Shown here: positions 53,909-61,868 of the stretch, in pieces | Layout of the letters: each line of letters starts with the position of its first letter | How positions within the stretch are numbered: position 1 is the first letter of the stretch | Source of the DNA: a virus | IMG/VR virus record: IMGVR_UViG_3300035670_011573 | Span: 113,933-177,932 of that record | DNA: 64,000 bases | Reading direction: 5' to 3' (one strand) | Translations under genes and position numbers: made by a program | Notes under the pieces: generated by a model | The model's database searches: none | What the model was told of the DNA's origin: nothing | The model's input: the letters and a program-made list of their open reading frames with translations, nothing else

Positions 53909-54271
53909 TTAAATTAAGGCATAACATTTCTTGTTATCCATATAAACTTTCTTAGCATTATAAAATGGCGTTCCTGAATTGTCTACAAAGGTGGAGCTTT
54001 TATAAGGATTATAATGTAATTCCACCCAGGTATTTGGAACTAAAAAGTCTAGCTTATCATGGATGATTAAACTTTTACATCTAACAAAAGCGTGTACATT
54101 CTTTCTCTTTGTTTCGAGAACCCTCCTTCTTCCGCCTGGTTGAACTACTAACTGACAATCTTCTGCCAGAATCTTTAGAGGATGTAAAATCACCCTGCCT
54201 TTGTCTTTAACACTCCAGCAACCCAGGTGCAGATTCCAATAAATATCTAATTTTGAACCTTTGGAACCCAA
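53909..54271 (-). CDS. hypothetical protein, 120 residues
   Basis: The sequence resembles a conserved phage/plasmid protein in which YWNLHLGCWSVKDKGRV is followed by HPLKILAEDCQLVVQPGGRRRVLETKRKNVHAFV. A basic, beta-rich core and a tail (NKKCYALI) are all that can be described. The function is unknown. It overlaps the Fpg gene by 25 bases. Confidence 0.6.
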   Translation of the reverse strand: MGSKGSKLDIYWNLHLGCWSVKDKGRVILHPLKILAEDCQLVVQPGGRRRVLETKRKNVHAFVRCKSLIIHDKLDFLVPNTWVELHYNPYKSSTFVDNSGTPFYNAKKVYMDNKKCYALI

Positions 54272-55074
54272 TGTGTTGTCCTCCCATCCTCTGTTTCTTC
54301 ACGAATTACCTTATTACCTAGAGGATCTGTTTCTTGACCATAAACCATAAATCGACTCGTAAAATTGCCGACCTCACCATTGAAATCCTGATAGGTTCGG
54401 AAGGTGGAGCCACCAGTTCTATAACTCTCCCGAATTATACATGAAACTGCTTTATTTAGTGTGTTGATTTCCAAGTCTGATAGACTAGACATTTTTCTAT
54501 GTGGTGATATCTTGGCTAGATATAATGCCTCTGCTTTAATATAATTGCCTACCCCAGATAAAATAGACTGATCCATTAAAAACTCTGGAAGGGTTTTCTT
54601 TCCATGTTTTTTAACCTTGGATCTAAAATCCAAATCTGAAACATCTTCTACTAACACATCTGGCCCTAGTGATTTAAGCTTTGCATTTAATTCTTTTTTA
54701 GAATTAACAAACTTAATAGTTCCAAAGTTTCTAATGTCTTTAAAGTGAACTGTATAACCATCATCGAAAGTTAATGAAAGCCTAAGATGTGTAGCATCCG
54801 GGTCTGTAACAGCTGATTCTTTTTTTAGCCAAGAACCCGACATACCTAGCGTATTCCAAATGTTCCATTCGCTATCTGTAAGAAAATAAATAAACTTACC
54901 CTTGCATTTAATCTCTTCTATCTTTAGGGGTAAGGCTTTTTCAAAGTTAGCTAAGCCTTCTGGCGGTTTTTTAAGATATCGACCGCTCAGAACTTGAATC
55001 TGAGTTAAGGTTTTCCCCACCAGAACCTTCGACATTTGATCCACAATCTTCTTTACTTCCGGTCCCTCTGGCAT
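54247..55074 (-). CDS. mutM: Fpg/Nei-family DNA glycosylase with zincless finger
   Basis: The start at 55074 makes the catalytic proline directly after Met (MPEGPEV), as required by the family; an upstream start would extend it wrongly. P1 and E2 (after Met removal) and the KCKGKFIYF lysine are in place, with H2TH-like FLMDQSILSGVGNYIKAEALY. The C-terminal finger is not zinc-binding: the usual cysteines are replaced in VYGQETDPLGNKVIREE and RTTHWVPKVQ, resembling zincless-finger members such as plant Fpg, NEIL1 and mimivirus Nei. It would excise oxidised bases from phage DNA. Confidence 0.93.
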   Translation of the reverse strand: MPEGPEVKKIVDQMSKVLVGKTLTQIQVLSGRYLKKPPEGLANFEKALPLKIEEIKCKGKFIYFLTDSEWNIWNTLGMSGSWLKKESAVTDPDATHLRLSLTFDDGYTVHFKDIRNFGTIKFVNSKKELNAKLKSLGPDVLVEDVSDLDFRSKVKKHGKKTLPEFLMDQSILSGVGNYIKAEALYLAKISPHRKMSSLSDLEINTLNKAVSCIIRESYRTGGSTFRTYQDFNGEVGNFTSRFMVYGQETDPLGNKVIREETEDGRTTHWVPKVQN

Positions 55075-55420
55075 CTTTACCTCCAACCCAACTCGGCATT
55101 TCAAAGTTTTTGAAGATTTTCCAACTATCTCTTACTTTAACAGCAGTTATTTCCGTACATTCCTGCTTGTCATAAAAAGCATATACAATTTTTGTAAACC
55201 CTGCCTCAGAAACCTTTGCTTCTATAAGATTAATGGTGCCAATACCCCGATAGAAACCAACCGGCAGTTCTTCTAAAGAAATAACATCCCAGCCTTTTTG
55301 TGGATGTGGCACCAAAACATTATTTTTATCTAAGCATAGAATGTGTTTATGACTCACATAGTTTTGTCCTGGCTTCCAACAGAAAATAGTTTCGCCAGGA
55401 TTAGGCTTAGAATATTCCAT
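54971..55420 (-). CDS. hypothetical protein overlapping the Fpg start
   Basis: A 149-residue protein whose last 34 codons overlap the start of the Fpg gene. The first part is beta-rich (GETIFCWKPGQNYVSHKHILCL) and aromatic; the tail (GGKDARGTGSKEDCGSNVEG) is Ser/Gly-rich and lies in the overlap. No recognised family. The overlap size makes the true end worth checking. Confidence 0.45.
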   Translation of the reverse strand: MEYSKPNPGETIFCWKPGQNYVSHKHILCLDKNNVLVPHPQKGWDVISLEELPVGFYRGIGTINLIEAKVSEAGFTKIVYAFYDKQECTEITAVKVRDSWKIFKNFEMPSWVGGKDARGTGSKEDCGSNVEGSGGENLNSDSSSERSIS

Positions 55421-56124
55421 CAGGGAATGACAATTCCAAAACGATATGTTAGTGGTGTGTCTAGATTCCAGTTGTCTGCTGCCGCAACCTTAAGGATTGC
55501 AGTAACACGCTCTGCGGATCTTTGAACTAGAGGATTTGGATAAGCTTTTAGCCAAGAATATCTAGCATTCAGAAATGCTTTTGCCCAAGCCTTCTCTTCA
55601 CCGCCAGTAGCAGGGGGACGCTCTGGAAATACTTTTCTGAGTGAATCAATACGACCGGGTCCAGAGTGAATAGAAGTATCATACAAAGCCAGATAGGTAA
55701 ATGGCAAAGTTAACTTCATGGCAGTCCCTCTCTGAAGAACAGGAACCCAATATAACTCTTCAAAAACCTGGTCTTGTGCTTGTTGCATTAAAGGATCTTT
55801 TCCAGCCAAAGATAGAAGCTGCATTAATTCTTTAACTTCTGCAGGAGGATTTTTCGGGTCCACCTTGGAAGAGAAATTGGCAGTTAACTTTGGCAGAAAC
55901 TTATCAAACTTATCAGAATGTGCCCCGCCAAGATCTAAATAGCGCATTACAATAGCATCTAAGGAGCCGCTTCTGTCAGTAGACTGATGTTTGCCATAAG
56001 AAATTCCTGCACCATCTGCTAGAACTGTAACAGTGGAATAAGCAGTAGGCGAAGGAAGCTTGCCAGTCTCGTTAATAGATAAGACGGAATCAATAACCCT
56101 TTTTTGTGTGGCACTAAGTTGCAT
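55420..56124 (-). CDS. GH46-like glycoside hydrolase (chitosanase/lysozyme-type, candidate endolysin)
   Basis: Start at 56124 follows AAGGAGTTTTTA. The 234-residue protein opens LSATQKRVIDSVLSINETG, with the likely catalytic E19, then VTVLADGAGISYGKH with D37, the arrangement of family-46 chitosanases and related lysozyme-like enzymes. Helical remainder with no signal peptide, so it would need a holin or spanin to reach the wall if it is the endolysin. No adjacent holin is recognised. The preceding gene encodes a virion-like protein. Confidence 0.65.
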   Translation of the reverse strand: MQLSATQKRVIDSVLSINETGKLPSPTAYSTVTVLADGAGISYGKHQSTDRSGSLDAIVMRYLDLGGAHSDKFDKFLPKLTANFSSKVDPKNPPAEVKELMQLLSLAGKDPLMQQAQDQVFEELYWVPVLQRGTAMKLTLPFTYLALYDTSIHSGPGRIDSLRKVFPERPPATGGEEKAWAKAFLNARYSWLKAYPNPLVQRSAERVTAILKVAAADNWNLDTPLTYRFGIVIP

Positions 56125-56134
56125 TAAAAACTCC

Positions 56135-56866
56135 TTATTTTCCAGCAGAATTAGATGTATAGGTAATTCTTGCGCCATATAATTTTGTGTTTCCAACCGA
56201 GTCATCTGTGATCGATACTTGGATCACATAACTGTAATCTTCATAGTCTATCGTTACATTTGTTCCCAAGACAATCTCTGCATATTCAACCGTTCCTACT
56301 ATATTGAAAACACCACCACCACCAACGGAAGTAAAGGCACCAGTTGTATTATTAATCTTTCCAATGGCTACGCTAAACACATCGCCGGTATCTGACCTCT
56401 CATAAGTAAGTCCTACAGTAGAAATAACAGAGCCATCTGGAAGATCTGTAATCGGTGCCCAAACCTTTCTAGTTGTAGTGGAACGAATTTGTAAGTAAGG
56501 TGGATCTTCGATCCTAAATGAAGTGGCACCATATTCTGGCACAAAAGCAACAGCAGGATAGCTTTTATATCTAGTAACTGCATCGCCAGGTGAAATAACC
56601 GTAGGAATTCTTTCAAAGTTAAGCGCCTGTCCTCCGATCAAAACACCTTGTGCTTCGATGGTGATTGCACTATAAGCTAGAATATCTATCTCACCACTAG
56701 GGTTGACAGCATTAATTTCTAAAGTAGAATCTGTGCTAATTAACTCAGTCTTAACTTCAGGTGAGGTGACCAAATCAGAAACTGATAAATTATCTTTAAT
56801 ATTTACAGTTTTAGTATCACCTACCACCTCTAGCGTGTGATCATCTGAATATCTATCCTTTGCCAT
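56135..56866 (-). CDS. hypothetical beta-rich protein, probable virion component
   Basis: The 243-residue protein is almost all beta-strand with Asp/Ser/Thr repeats and an N-terminal short helical segment (TVNIKDNLSVSDLV). A mid-protein aromatic PAVAFVPEYGATSF and a C-terminal domain (GTVEYAEIVLGTNVTID) resemble tail-fibre or decoration proteins. It has no catalytic motif. It ends just before the GH46 gene, with the glycosidase ribosome binding site lying inside its final codons. Confidence 0.55.
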   Translation of the reverse strand: MAKDRYSDDHTLEVVGDTKTVNIKDNLSVSDLVTSPEVKTELISTDSTLEINAVNPSGEIDILAYSAITIEAQGVLIGGQALNFERIPTVISPGDAVTRYKSYPAVAFVPEYGATSFRIEDPPYLQIRSTTTRKVWAPITDLPDGSVISTVGLTYERSDTGDVFSVAIGKINNTTGAFTSVGGGGVFNIVGTVEYAEIVLGTNVTIDYEDYSYVIQVSITDDSVGNTKLYGARITYTSNSAGK

Positions 56867-56880
56867 TCATTCTCCTGGGA

Positions 56881-57102
56881 TTAAAAAATCTCTCCTTTAT
56901 ATTTAATATTAGCATTATATCCCTCAGGAAAGATTTTAACTGACAAGTTGTTTCCCCAACATTGTCTTGCATCAAAGATCACTTGCGCAATCTTTTGATA
57001 AGAACCGCCAAGATTCCTAACCCACTCTACGCCATTAAAAAGATCTGCTGTCCAAAGACAGCTGTTTTTAGGATCCAAGCTAACACAAATCCAGTTCTTC
57101 AT
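56881..57102 (-). CDS. small hypothetical protein
   Basis: Starting at 57102 after AGGAGTTAAA gives 73 residues (MKNWICVSLDPKNSC), with several cysteines and tryptophans and no recognised family. An in-frame upstream start at 57144 lies inside the methyltransferase gene and is less likely. Confidence 0.5.
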   Translation of the reverse strand: MKNWICVSLDPKNSCLWTADLFNGVEWVRNLGGSYQKIAQVIFDARQCWGNNLSVKIFPEGYNANIKYKGEIF

Positions 57103-57103
57103 T

Positions 57104-57643
57104 TTAACTCCTATTTGCATATTGACGGCAATATTCATTAACAAAGGCAGTTCCAGTCTGACTTGTATTTAGACAAAAGCCTAAACCCCACATCGGGATA
57201 TGAATCTTGTCAGAATTCAAAAGAATCTCTGTTGGAACACCAGACGTCTCGTTTCCTAATACAATACAATTATGGGTTTGAAAATCAAAACTATAATCGT
57301 AAAGACTTACCGAACCTTCTGTTAGCTCAGCAGAAACCAACTGCCAATTAGATAGTTTAGCTAAAGCTAAAAAATCTGAAGGTTTGTTGTACTGCCTAAG
57401 TTCAACAAAGTCAACCAAACTACCTGAGGAATTAAACAAGGCTTTTCTAGAAGGAATTGAACCAATAACATGAATTGTACGAATACCATAACATGCTGCA
57501 GTTCTAATCAAAAAAGCTAAGTTTTCATCCAGTTGAAAGTTTACAGTAACTAGTGAGGCTGGTAAAGTTACTGCTTCTTTTTGCTTACCTAAGTATCTCT
57601 CAATTCTTGTCTCTGACCGCTTCAGCCTGCTCGCTTGCAACAT
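57104..57643 (-). CDS. SpoU-family RNA 2'-O-methyltransferase
   Basis: The 179-residue protein carries the three SpoU motifs: motif 1 NLAFLIRTAACYGI, motif 2 NCIVLGNETSGVP and motif 3 HIPMWGLGFCLNTSQTGTAFVNEY. The motif-1 Asn/Arg and motif-2 Glu are kept. It should methylate ribose in tRNA or rRNA using SAM, through the trefoil knot. It overlaps the 149-residue gene by 44 bases. Phage copies are rare; the target cannot be named. Confidence 0.85.
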   Translation of the reverse strand: MLQASRLKRSETRIERYLGKQKEAVTLPASLVTVNFQLDENLAFLIRTAACYGIRTIHVIGSIPSRKALFNSSGSLVDFVELRQYNKPSDFLALAKLSNWQLVSAELTEGSVSLYDYSFDFQTHNCIVLGNETSGVPTEILLNSDKIHIPMWGLGFCLNTSQTGTAFVNEYCRQYANRS

Positions 57644-58049
57644 TTACAACCTCATAGCTAAACTCACCCTTTTTAAAGTGGTGAGAAAATCCTTTGCCCT
57701 CTTGGATTAATGAAGCTAATTTAATCATAAACTCATGAGTACCCTCTTCCGCCTTAGGTTGGTTAGAATACCAATATAAGCTAAGCTCTCTTGGTGAAGG
57801 CAACCATCGCTTTAAAAACTGCTCTGGTGTCATTGAGGCTAAGCTTGTAAAGTATCTTTTATAATCAGATAATAAAGTAACATTATCAAATTCAGAATTG
57901 CCCATCTGCCTAGCAACAACCAAAGGTTTTGTATAATCAATCAAATCGGAAGGAATCCATCCATATTCAACCACACCCTTTTCTTTGACAACCTGATGAT
58001 ACACATACGATTTACTTACACCAAGCTTGCTTTTGTAACCTTCCGACAT
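57600..58049 (-). CDS. hypothetical protein, 149 residues
   Basis: The N-terminus (SKLGVSKSYVYHQVVKEKG) looks like a DNA-binding helix pair but lacks a full helix-turn-helix signature. The rest is helical with several tryptophans (RELSLYWYSNQ). It directly precedes the SpoU methyltransferase gene and abuts the SohB/SppA gene. No function can be assigned. Confidence 0.5.
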   Translation of the reverse strand: MSEGYKSKLGVSKSYVYHQVVKEKGVVEYGWIPSDLIDYTKPLVVARQMGNSEFDNVTLLSDYKRYFTSLASMTPEQFLKRWLPSPRELSLYWYSNQPKAEEGTHEFMIKLASLIQEGKGFSHHFKKGEFSYEVVNVASEQAEAVRDKN

Positions 58050-58958
58050 TTACATCCACCTTGCATAAAAGAAATTGCTCCATGCTGTATGAAACTGTTT
58101 AACCAAAACCTCGGCTAAGGTGGTAACAAAATTAGAACTAAGCTTGTCTACAAAGCCCCTCTTTTCGCCCAAGTATTTAATCTTAACAATCTCATATTTA
58201 CTAATGTTCTCTAAAATATATTCATCAGAAGTCTTTAACTCATCCACAAGCTTTAGCCTAAAGGCATCTAATCCATTCCAATGCTCACCAGTAGCAATCT
58301 CGCTAATATGCTCTGTTAAACAAGGTCGATTATGAATGATATGTTGACAAAAAGCTTGATATACGCCTAACAAATTTTCTTTAAACTTTGCTTCGCCTTC
58401 TTGCGTCAAAGGACCAAGTGGTGAAACAGTTCTTTTAAAGGCACCTGCGGTATATTGCTTATATTCCACACCTAAATTTTGCAATAGCTGAAAAAAGTTA
58501 GGAAATTCAGAAACCACACCAACCGAACCAATAATGGCCCAAGGTGAAGCTAAAATCTTGTCGGAAACACAAGCCATTAAGTATCCGCCAGATGCAGCGA
58601 TTTTATCAACAGCGATAACCAACGGAATCTTGGCATTTTTAATTCTAGCAAGCTGAGCGGCAGCATAACCATAAGTATGTGCTGCACCACCGGGAGAATT
58701 TAATCTAACAAGAACCTGATCCCCATCTTTAGCATTACAGATTACTGCTGTGATCTCGGAGGCTAGTGCAGAAGCCTGACTAGCTAGTGTATCACCCTCA
58801 AAGTCTAATACAAAGATCCTGTTAGCTTTATATTTACGACGCAAGAACTTAGGTTCTTCCCCAAGAGCTAAGCTTACATCATTAACAGTAGAAGCATAAA
58901 TATCATTTAGACTAGTTACAGAGATAAAGTTCTTTTTATATTTTCCCCAATTAAACAT
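58050..58958 (-). CDS. SohB/SppA-type serine protease (S49 family)
   Basis: The 302-residue protein shows S49 features: FVLDFEGD, VLVRLNSPGG (about 83-92), the catalytic serine in KIAASGGYLMAC (S123) and GSVGVVSEF. The likely Lys partner is K175 in AGAFKR, giving a Ser-Lys dyad. Unlike SppA there is no clear signal peptide or transmembrane segment at the N-terminus, so it may act in the cytoplasm or capsid. Relatives serve as phage prohead proteases. A near-consensus promoter lies just upstream. Confidence 0.9.
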   Translation of the reverse strand: MFNWGKYKKNFISVTSLNDIYASTVNDVSLALGEEPKFLRRKYKANRIFVLDFEGDTLASQASALASEITAVICNAKDGDQVLVRLNSPGGAAHTYGYAAAQLARIKNAKIPLVIAVDKIAASGGYLMACVSDKILASPWAIIGSVGVVSEFPNFFQLLQNLGVEYKQYTAGAFKRTVSPLGPLTQEGEAKFKENLLGVYQAFCQHIIHNRPCLTEHISEIATGEHWNGLDAFRLKLVDELKTSDEYILENISKYEIVKIKYLGEKRGFVDKLSSNFVTTLAEVLVKQFHTAWSNFFYARWM

Positions 58959-58976
58959 AACCTATCTCCTGTTAGA

Positions 58977-59005
58977 ATTATAGCCGTGCCAAATTTTTTT
59001 CTCAA
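58977..59005 (-). promoter_or_regulatory. near-consensus sigma-70 promoter for the protease gene
   Basis: On the minus strand TTGAGA (59000-59005), a 17-base spacer and a perfect TATAAT (58977-58982) lie about 20 bases before the protease start, preceded by A-tracts. This is the best bacterial-type promoter in the window and would work with host RNA polymerase. Confidence 0.75.
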
Positions 59006-59125
59006 ATATTTTTTACATTTTTTTTCAAAAATAAAATTGTTCAAGAAAAAACTGGAAAATTAAACGGCTAAATTTATTTTAAAAATTTTGCTTGCAAAAA
59101 TGTTGCGGTGCTAGTACTAAGCAGA

Positions 59126-59189
59126 CACCAGTAATCCCCGACTGGTGAAAAGGCCAGGGATGATAGTTTTCCCCACCATCCCTGGCCTT
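59126..59189 (-). ncRNA. candidate structured RNA or terminator pair in a 380-base gap
   Basis: Two adjacent hairpins: a 13-base-pair stem AAGGCCAGGGATG/CATCCCTGGCCTT (59150-59162/59177-59189) and a 7-base-pair CACCAGT/ACTGGTG stem (59126-59132/59141-59147). On the minus strand both loops carry GGGG. The first could be a terminator for the 59342-59548 gene, but a possible TATACT -10 just upstream (around 59208) would also allow a transcript that begins here. The rest of the gap holds another 5-base-pair hairpin (59300-59327) and no gene or tRNA. Confidence 0.4.
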
Positions 59190-59341
59190 AAAAAGCGAAT
59201 CACTAAGTATATCAAAGTTGGATGGACCTGGCTGAGATTATCCTAGTAGTCGCAGAACTATTTGTTCTATTTTTTTATAGGGTTTTTGTTGTATTGGTGC
59301 CCGAGTTTAACCACCAAAATCACGGGCGGTGGGTTTCAGAA

Positions 59342-59548
59342 TCAGCCTAGATTGTTGTTTAGGAAGTTCTGAAGTGCGCGGGCTTGACGAAGGGTTAGCC
59401 GAACCTCTACATCGGAGCGATCACCGGGAACGCGGACGACTAGGCAGTTTGATAGCATCTGCTTACGTTTTGACCCTGTGGTTAGCGCAACTTCTAGACC
59501 AGAATAATTCTTTGACTTCTCACTTGATGTTTTTGATGATGTCATCAT
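59342..59548 (-). CDS. small hypothetical protein
   Basis: A 68-residue basic protein with a conserved-looking C-terminus (GDRSDVEVRLTLRQARALQN). The start sits in ATGATG, after AGGAGGTAA, overlapping the stop of the next gene upstream. The plus-strand frame over the same bases is a shadow. Function unknown. Confidence 0.55.
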   Translation of the reverse strand: MMTSSKTSSEKSKNYSGLEVALTTGSKRKQMLSNCLVVRVPGDRSDVEVRLTLRQARALQNFLNNNLG

Positions 59549-59841
59549 TTACCTCCTAGGTTAAATGGGTTGATTGAATTTGAAAAATTCTTCTTTTTAG
59601 TTTGTTTTGGTAGTTCTTTGCACAGATCTAATTCTGGCTTTTGCATTACTGGTCGGGGAGGGCTTAAAAAAACGTCAACTGGTGTTCCCTCTGCGATTGC
59701 TTTTTCTCTCAGGGTTGGGTGTAATAAGACTGCTACCGGAAGTCCATCTTGCCCTACCCAGGTTACTATCTCGCCCATCTTTTTATAGTGATAAACCTTT
59801 GTGCCATTTTTAACTGATGCTAAAACTTGCGAAATGCTCAA
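59545..59841 (-). CDS. small hypothetical protein
   Basis: A 98-residue protein with a beta-rich N-terminus (GTKVYHYKKMGEIVTWV) and a proline/lysine-rich C-terminus. No recognised family. Its stop overlaps the start of the 68-residue gene (ATGA), so the two are coupled. Confidence 0.5.
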   Translation of the reverse strand: MSISQVLASVKNGTKVYHYKKMGEIVTWVGQDGLPVAVLLHPTLREKAIAEGTPVDVFLSPPRPVMQKPELDLCKELPKQTKKKNFSNSINPFNLGGK

Positions 59842-59915
59842 TCCGCCCTCCGATGCTAGTAGTATAACACTTGCAATTTTTTTATTAAAACAAATTCTGT
59901 ATATAAGTTGGTAAA

Positions 59916-60257
59916 TTATGTTTTTGTTTTTTTGAATTTTTTCTCAAGTTCGTTTGCTAAACTTGTGAAGTCCATTTTTAAATTGTCATTATGAACTATC
60001 AGAAATGCTGTGATGCTGCTACACTCTGAATCGGAAATGCCAGCCCATTCCCTTACCTTTTGGGGTAGGTAGTTCACTTGGTTTAGATAAACCATTTTGT
60101 TGGAATAAGGATCTTGTTCCCAACTTCCCAACTCAGAAATATCGCATAGAACTCCCAAAGCACAGTAGCAATCACCGACCCGTAAAGCACCTCTTACTTT
60201 TTTATACTTTTGTGAACGTAAGGCTTCTAGCCATTTTTCAAGGCAGGATTTTTTCAT
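59916..60257 (-). CDS. hypothetical phage protein, 113 residues
   Basis: The sequence contains CLEKWLEALRSQKYKKVRG followed by GDCYCALGVLCDI, a pattern recurrent in phage hypothetical proteins of unknown function. Two cysteine pairs may bind metal. Its start codon overlaps that of the plus-strand gene at 60256 inside a CATG. Confidence 0.6.
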   Translation of the reverse strand: MKKSCLEKWLEALRSQKYKKVRGALRVGDCYCALGVLCDISELGSWEQDPYSNKMVYLNQVNYLPQKVREWAGISDSECSSITAFLIVHNDNLKMDFTSLANELEKKFKKTKT

Positions 60258-60552
60258 GGATGACTCTAAGAATTATATTTATATCATAACTAATGGTGAA
60301 GATTATAAAGTTGGATTTAGCAAGAATCCTAACAAAAGATTAAAGCAATTACAGACTGGCAATTCTAAAAAACTAAAATTGATAAACGTATATCAAGTGC
60401 CAGATCGATTAGTTAGGATTATAGAAAAAGAAGCACATCGAGAAATTCGCATCAGATATGAAAAACGTGGCGAATGGTTCAAGGGTGCTTCTGAATTTTA
60501 TGTTAAGCTTTTGGTAGATATGGTCTGTGAAAAATACTATCCACAGACCTAG
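60256..60552 (+). CDS. GIY-YIG-like protein (T5orf172 type)
   Basis: The 98-residue protein begins with YIYIITNGEDYKVGFSKNPNKRLKQL, the T5orf172/GIY-YIG-type start (YIYxxxNG...KVGxSxxPxxRLxxLQTG), and continues with RIIEKEAHREIRIRY and a helix. The GIY-like strand and Arg are present, but the full catalytic set is short. It is on the plus strand, divergent from the 113-residue gene, with shared start bases. It may be a nuclease or a DNA-binding remnant. Confidence 0.75.
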   Translation: MDDSKNYIYIITNGEDYKVGFSKNPNKRLKQLQTGNSKKLKLINVYQVPDRLVRIIEKEAHREIRIRYEKRGEWFKGASEFYVKLLVDMVCEKYYPQT

Positions 60553-60581
60553 TGCATTATCTACAATAAAAACGTTGGGGT

Positions 60582-60893
60582 TTAGGCAGCCGAAATGTTT
60601 TCAATTTGCGGAAGTGACTTAACCTTTTCAATCGTATCTTTTGGAATCTTAATCTTGATTGTAGGTTGAAACATTCTATATTCAGAGTCTAGGGTGTATT
60701 TATCTAAACAAAAACTTCCGCCTAGATCCACTACCGCATTAAGTACCTTAAAGAAGTCAGTTTCATAAATCTTCTTTAATTCTTCGGTTCTTTTTTGACG
60801 AAGCTTGTAGTCTGAGCTGTAATTATAGGGGACTTGCTCCTGCTTGATTCTAATGGTGCAGTAGACGTACTTCTGCTCAATTTCTTGTGTCAT
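60582..60893 (-). CDS. small hypothetical protein (related to next)
   Basis: A 103-residue protein with a beta-alpha-beta look (VLNAVVDLGGSFCLDKYTLDSE) and a C-terminal KIPKDTIEKVKSL. The same layout, with GG then LDxxEL, occurs in the overlapping next gene, which suggests a duplication. No known family. It overlaps that gene by 4 bases. Confidence 0.55.
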   Translation of the reverse strand: MTQEIEQKYVYCTIRIKQEQVPYNYSSDYKLRQKRTEELKKIYETDFFKVLNAVVDLGGSFCLDKYTLDSEYRMFQPTIKIKIPKDTIEKVKSLPQIENISAA

Positions 60894-61147
60894 TGTTTAA
60901 TCACTCCTAGTACTAGTGGGTGTGCCAGAACAACATCAGTTTCTTCGTTAGTTAGCTTGGCGTAAAAAAATGGGGCGATGAAAATATTTAGTTCCCAAGA
61001 ATCAAGCCAGGCGGTTCCACCAATTGCTACAATTGAATTTGTAATATTTAAAATTGTATTCAATCTATTATCTAAAAATTCTTCATAGTTTGGGGTTAGC
61101 TTTGATTCTTCTAAAATTTGGATGATATAGCAATTGCGTTCAACCAT
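60890..61147 (-). CDS. small hypothetical protein (related to previous)
   Basis: Starting at 61147 (an upstream in-frame ATG at 61159 adds MGGG). About 85 residues with NSIVAIGGTAWLDSWELN, similar in layout to the previous gene. A hairpin at 61222-61252 lies upstream. No function can be assigned. Confidence 0.55.
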   Translation of the reverse strand: MVERNCYIIQILEESKLTPNYEEFLDNRLNTILNITNSIVAIGGTAWLDSWELNIFIAPFFYAKLTNEETDVVLAHPLVLGVIKQ

Positions 61148-61221
61148 CCCGCCCCCCATGCAATAGGTATAGCAACATGGAAATAAAAATTAAAGCATTT
61201 TATCACCATGCTTCATTAAGC

Positions 61222-61252
61222 AAGAATGGGCCAGATTTGCTGACCCATTCTT
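61222..61252. terminator. hairpin with T-tract between small genes and hsp20
   Basis: Arms AAGAATGGG (61222-61230) and CCCATTCTT (61244-61252) form a 9-base-pair stem. The T-tract (TTTTTTTT) follows on the plus strand; on the minus strand only TT follows. It probably terminates transcription from both directions, mainly downstream of hsp20 on the minus strand. Confidence 0.55.
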
Positions 61253-61267
61253 TTTTAGGATTAAAAA

Positions 61268-61771
61268 CTAAGAGATTTTAATCTGTCTTGGTCTTGGCGA
61301 TTCTTGTGGCTTTAGCTTTGGGATGGTTAAATACAACATTCCATCCTCAAATTTGGCCGAAATATTGGTAGCGTCTAATGTTTCAGTTAGGGTCCAAGAC
61401 CTTCTAAAAGAAGACCTCTTTAATTCCCGATACAAATAGGAAGCACCACCTTTGGCCTGATCACCACCTCGCTTTTCGCCAGAGATAGTAAGTACACCTT
61501 CATGCACATCAACCGAAATATCTTCTTTCGACATTCCGGGTACTGCTGCTTCAATTACCAAAGATTCTTTGGTTTCTAAAATATCTACCTTGGGGTAGGC
61601 ACCTTTTTCAAAGAAGTCTGCTCCAAATTTAGTTTGAAGACCGGGAAACTTTGATCTTACAAACTCATCAAAGATTCTATCAAACGGCATCATAAATTCA
61701 ACAAACAGATCATCTCTTTTGGTATTGTTTAGTTTATTTTGACCTCTTTGAATATCATTTCTTACTGACAT
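61268..61771 (-). CDS. Hsp20/alpha-crystallin small heat-shock protein
   Basis: The 167-residue protein has the canonical alpha-crystallin domain: YPKVDILETKESLVIEAAV, then PGMSKEDISVDVHEGVLTI, SGEKRG and SSFRRSWTL with GMLYLTIPK at the end. The N-terminal arm (1-50) is typical. It would keep proteins soluble under stress. It is distinct from the diverged Hsp20 at 27862-28398. The start follows TAGGAGTAAAA; an inverted repeat at 61837-61860 lies 66 bases upstream. Confidence 0.96.
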   Translation of the reverse strand: MSVRNDIQRGQNKLNNTKRDDLFVEFMMPFDRIFDEFVRSKFPGLQTKFGADFFEKGAYPKVDILETKESLVIEAAVPGMSKEDISVDVHEGVLTISGEKRGGDQAKGGASYLYRELKRSSFRRSWTLTETLDATNISAKFEDGMLYLTIPKLKPQESPRPRQIKIS

Positions 61772-61836
61772 TTTTACTCCTAATTACCTCTTTTGAGTGT
61801 AATTTAGCTACACCATCACTATGATTGGTTCGCTAT

Positions 61837-61860
61837 TTTCGTGCCATAATGGTCACGAAA
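61837..61860. promoter_or_regulatory. near-perfect 24-base inverted repeat before hsp20
   Basis: Outer arms TTTCGTG (61837-61843) and CACGAAA (61854-61860) and inner CCAT/ATGG pairs make an almost complete palindrome with one extra base. It lies between the MT-A70 stop and the hsp20 start. It may be a transcription-factor operator for hsp20 or a terminator for MT-A70; the latter lacks a T-tract. Confidence 0.45.
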
Positions 61861-61868
61861 GTTTAATG

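Noticed and set aside
59281-59341. A tRNA-like fold in the gap near 59.3 kb
   Set aside because: Only a 5-base-pair stem is found; the T-loop and acceptor patterns are missing.
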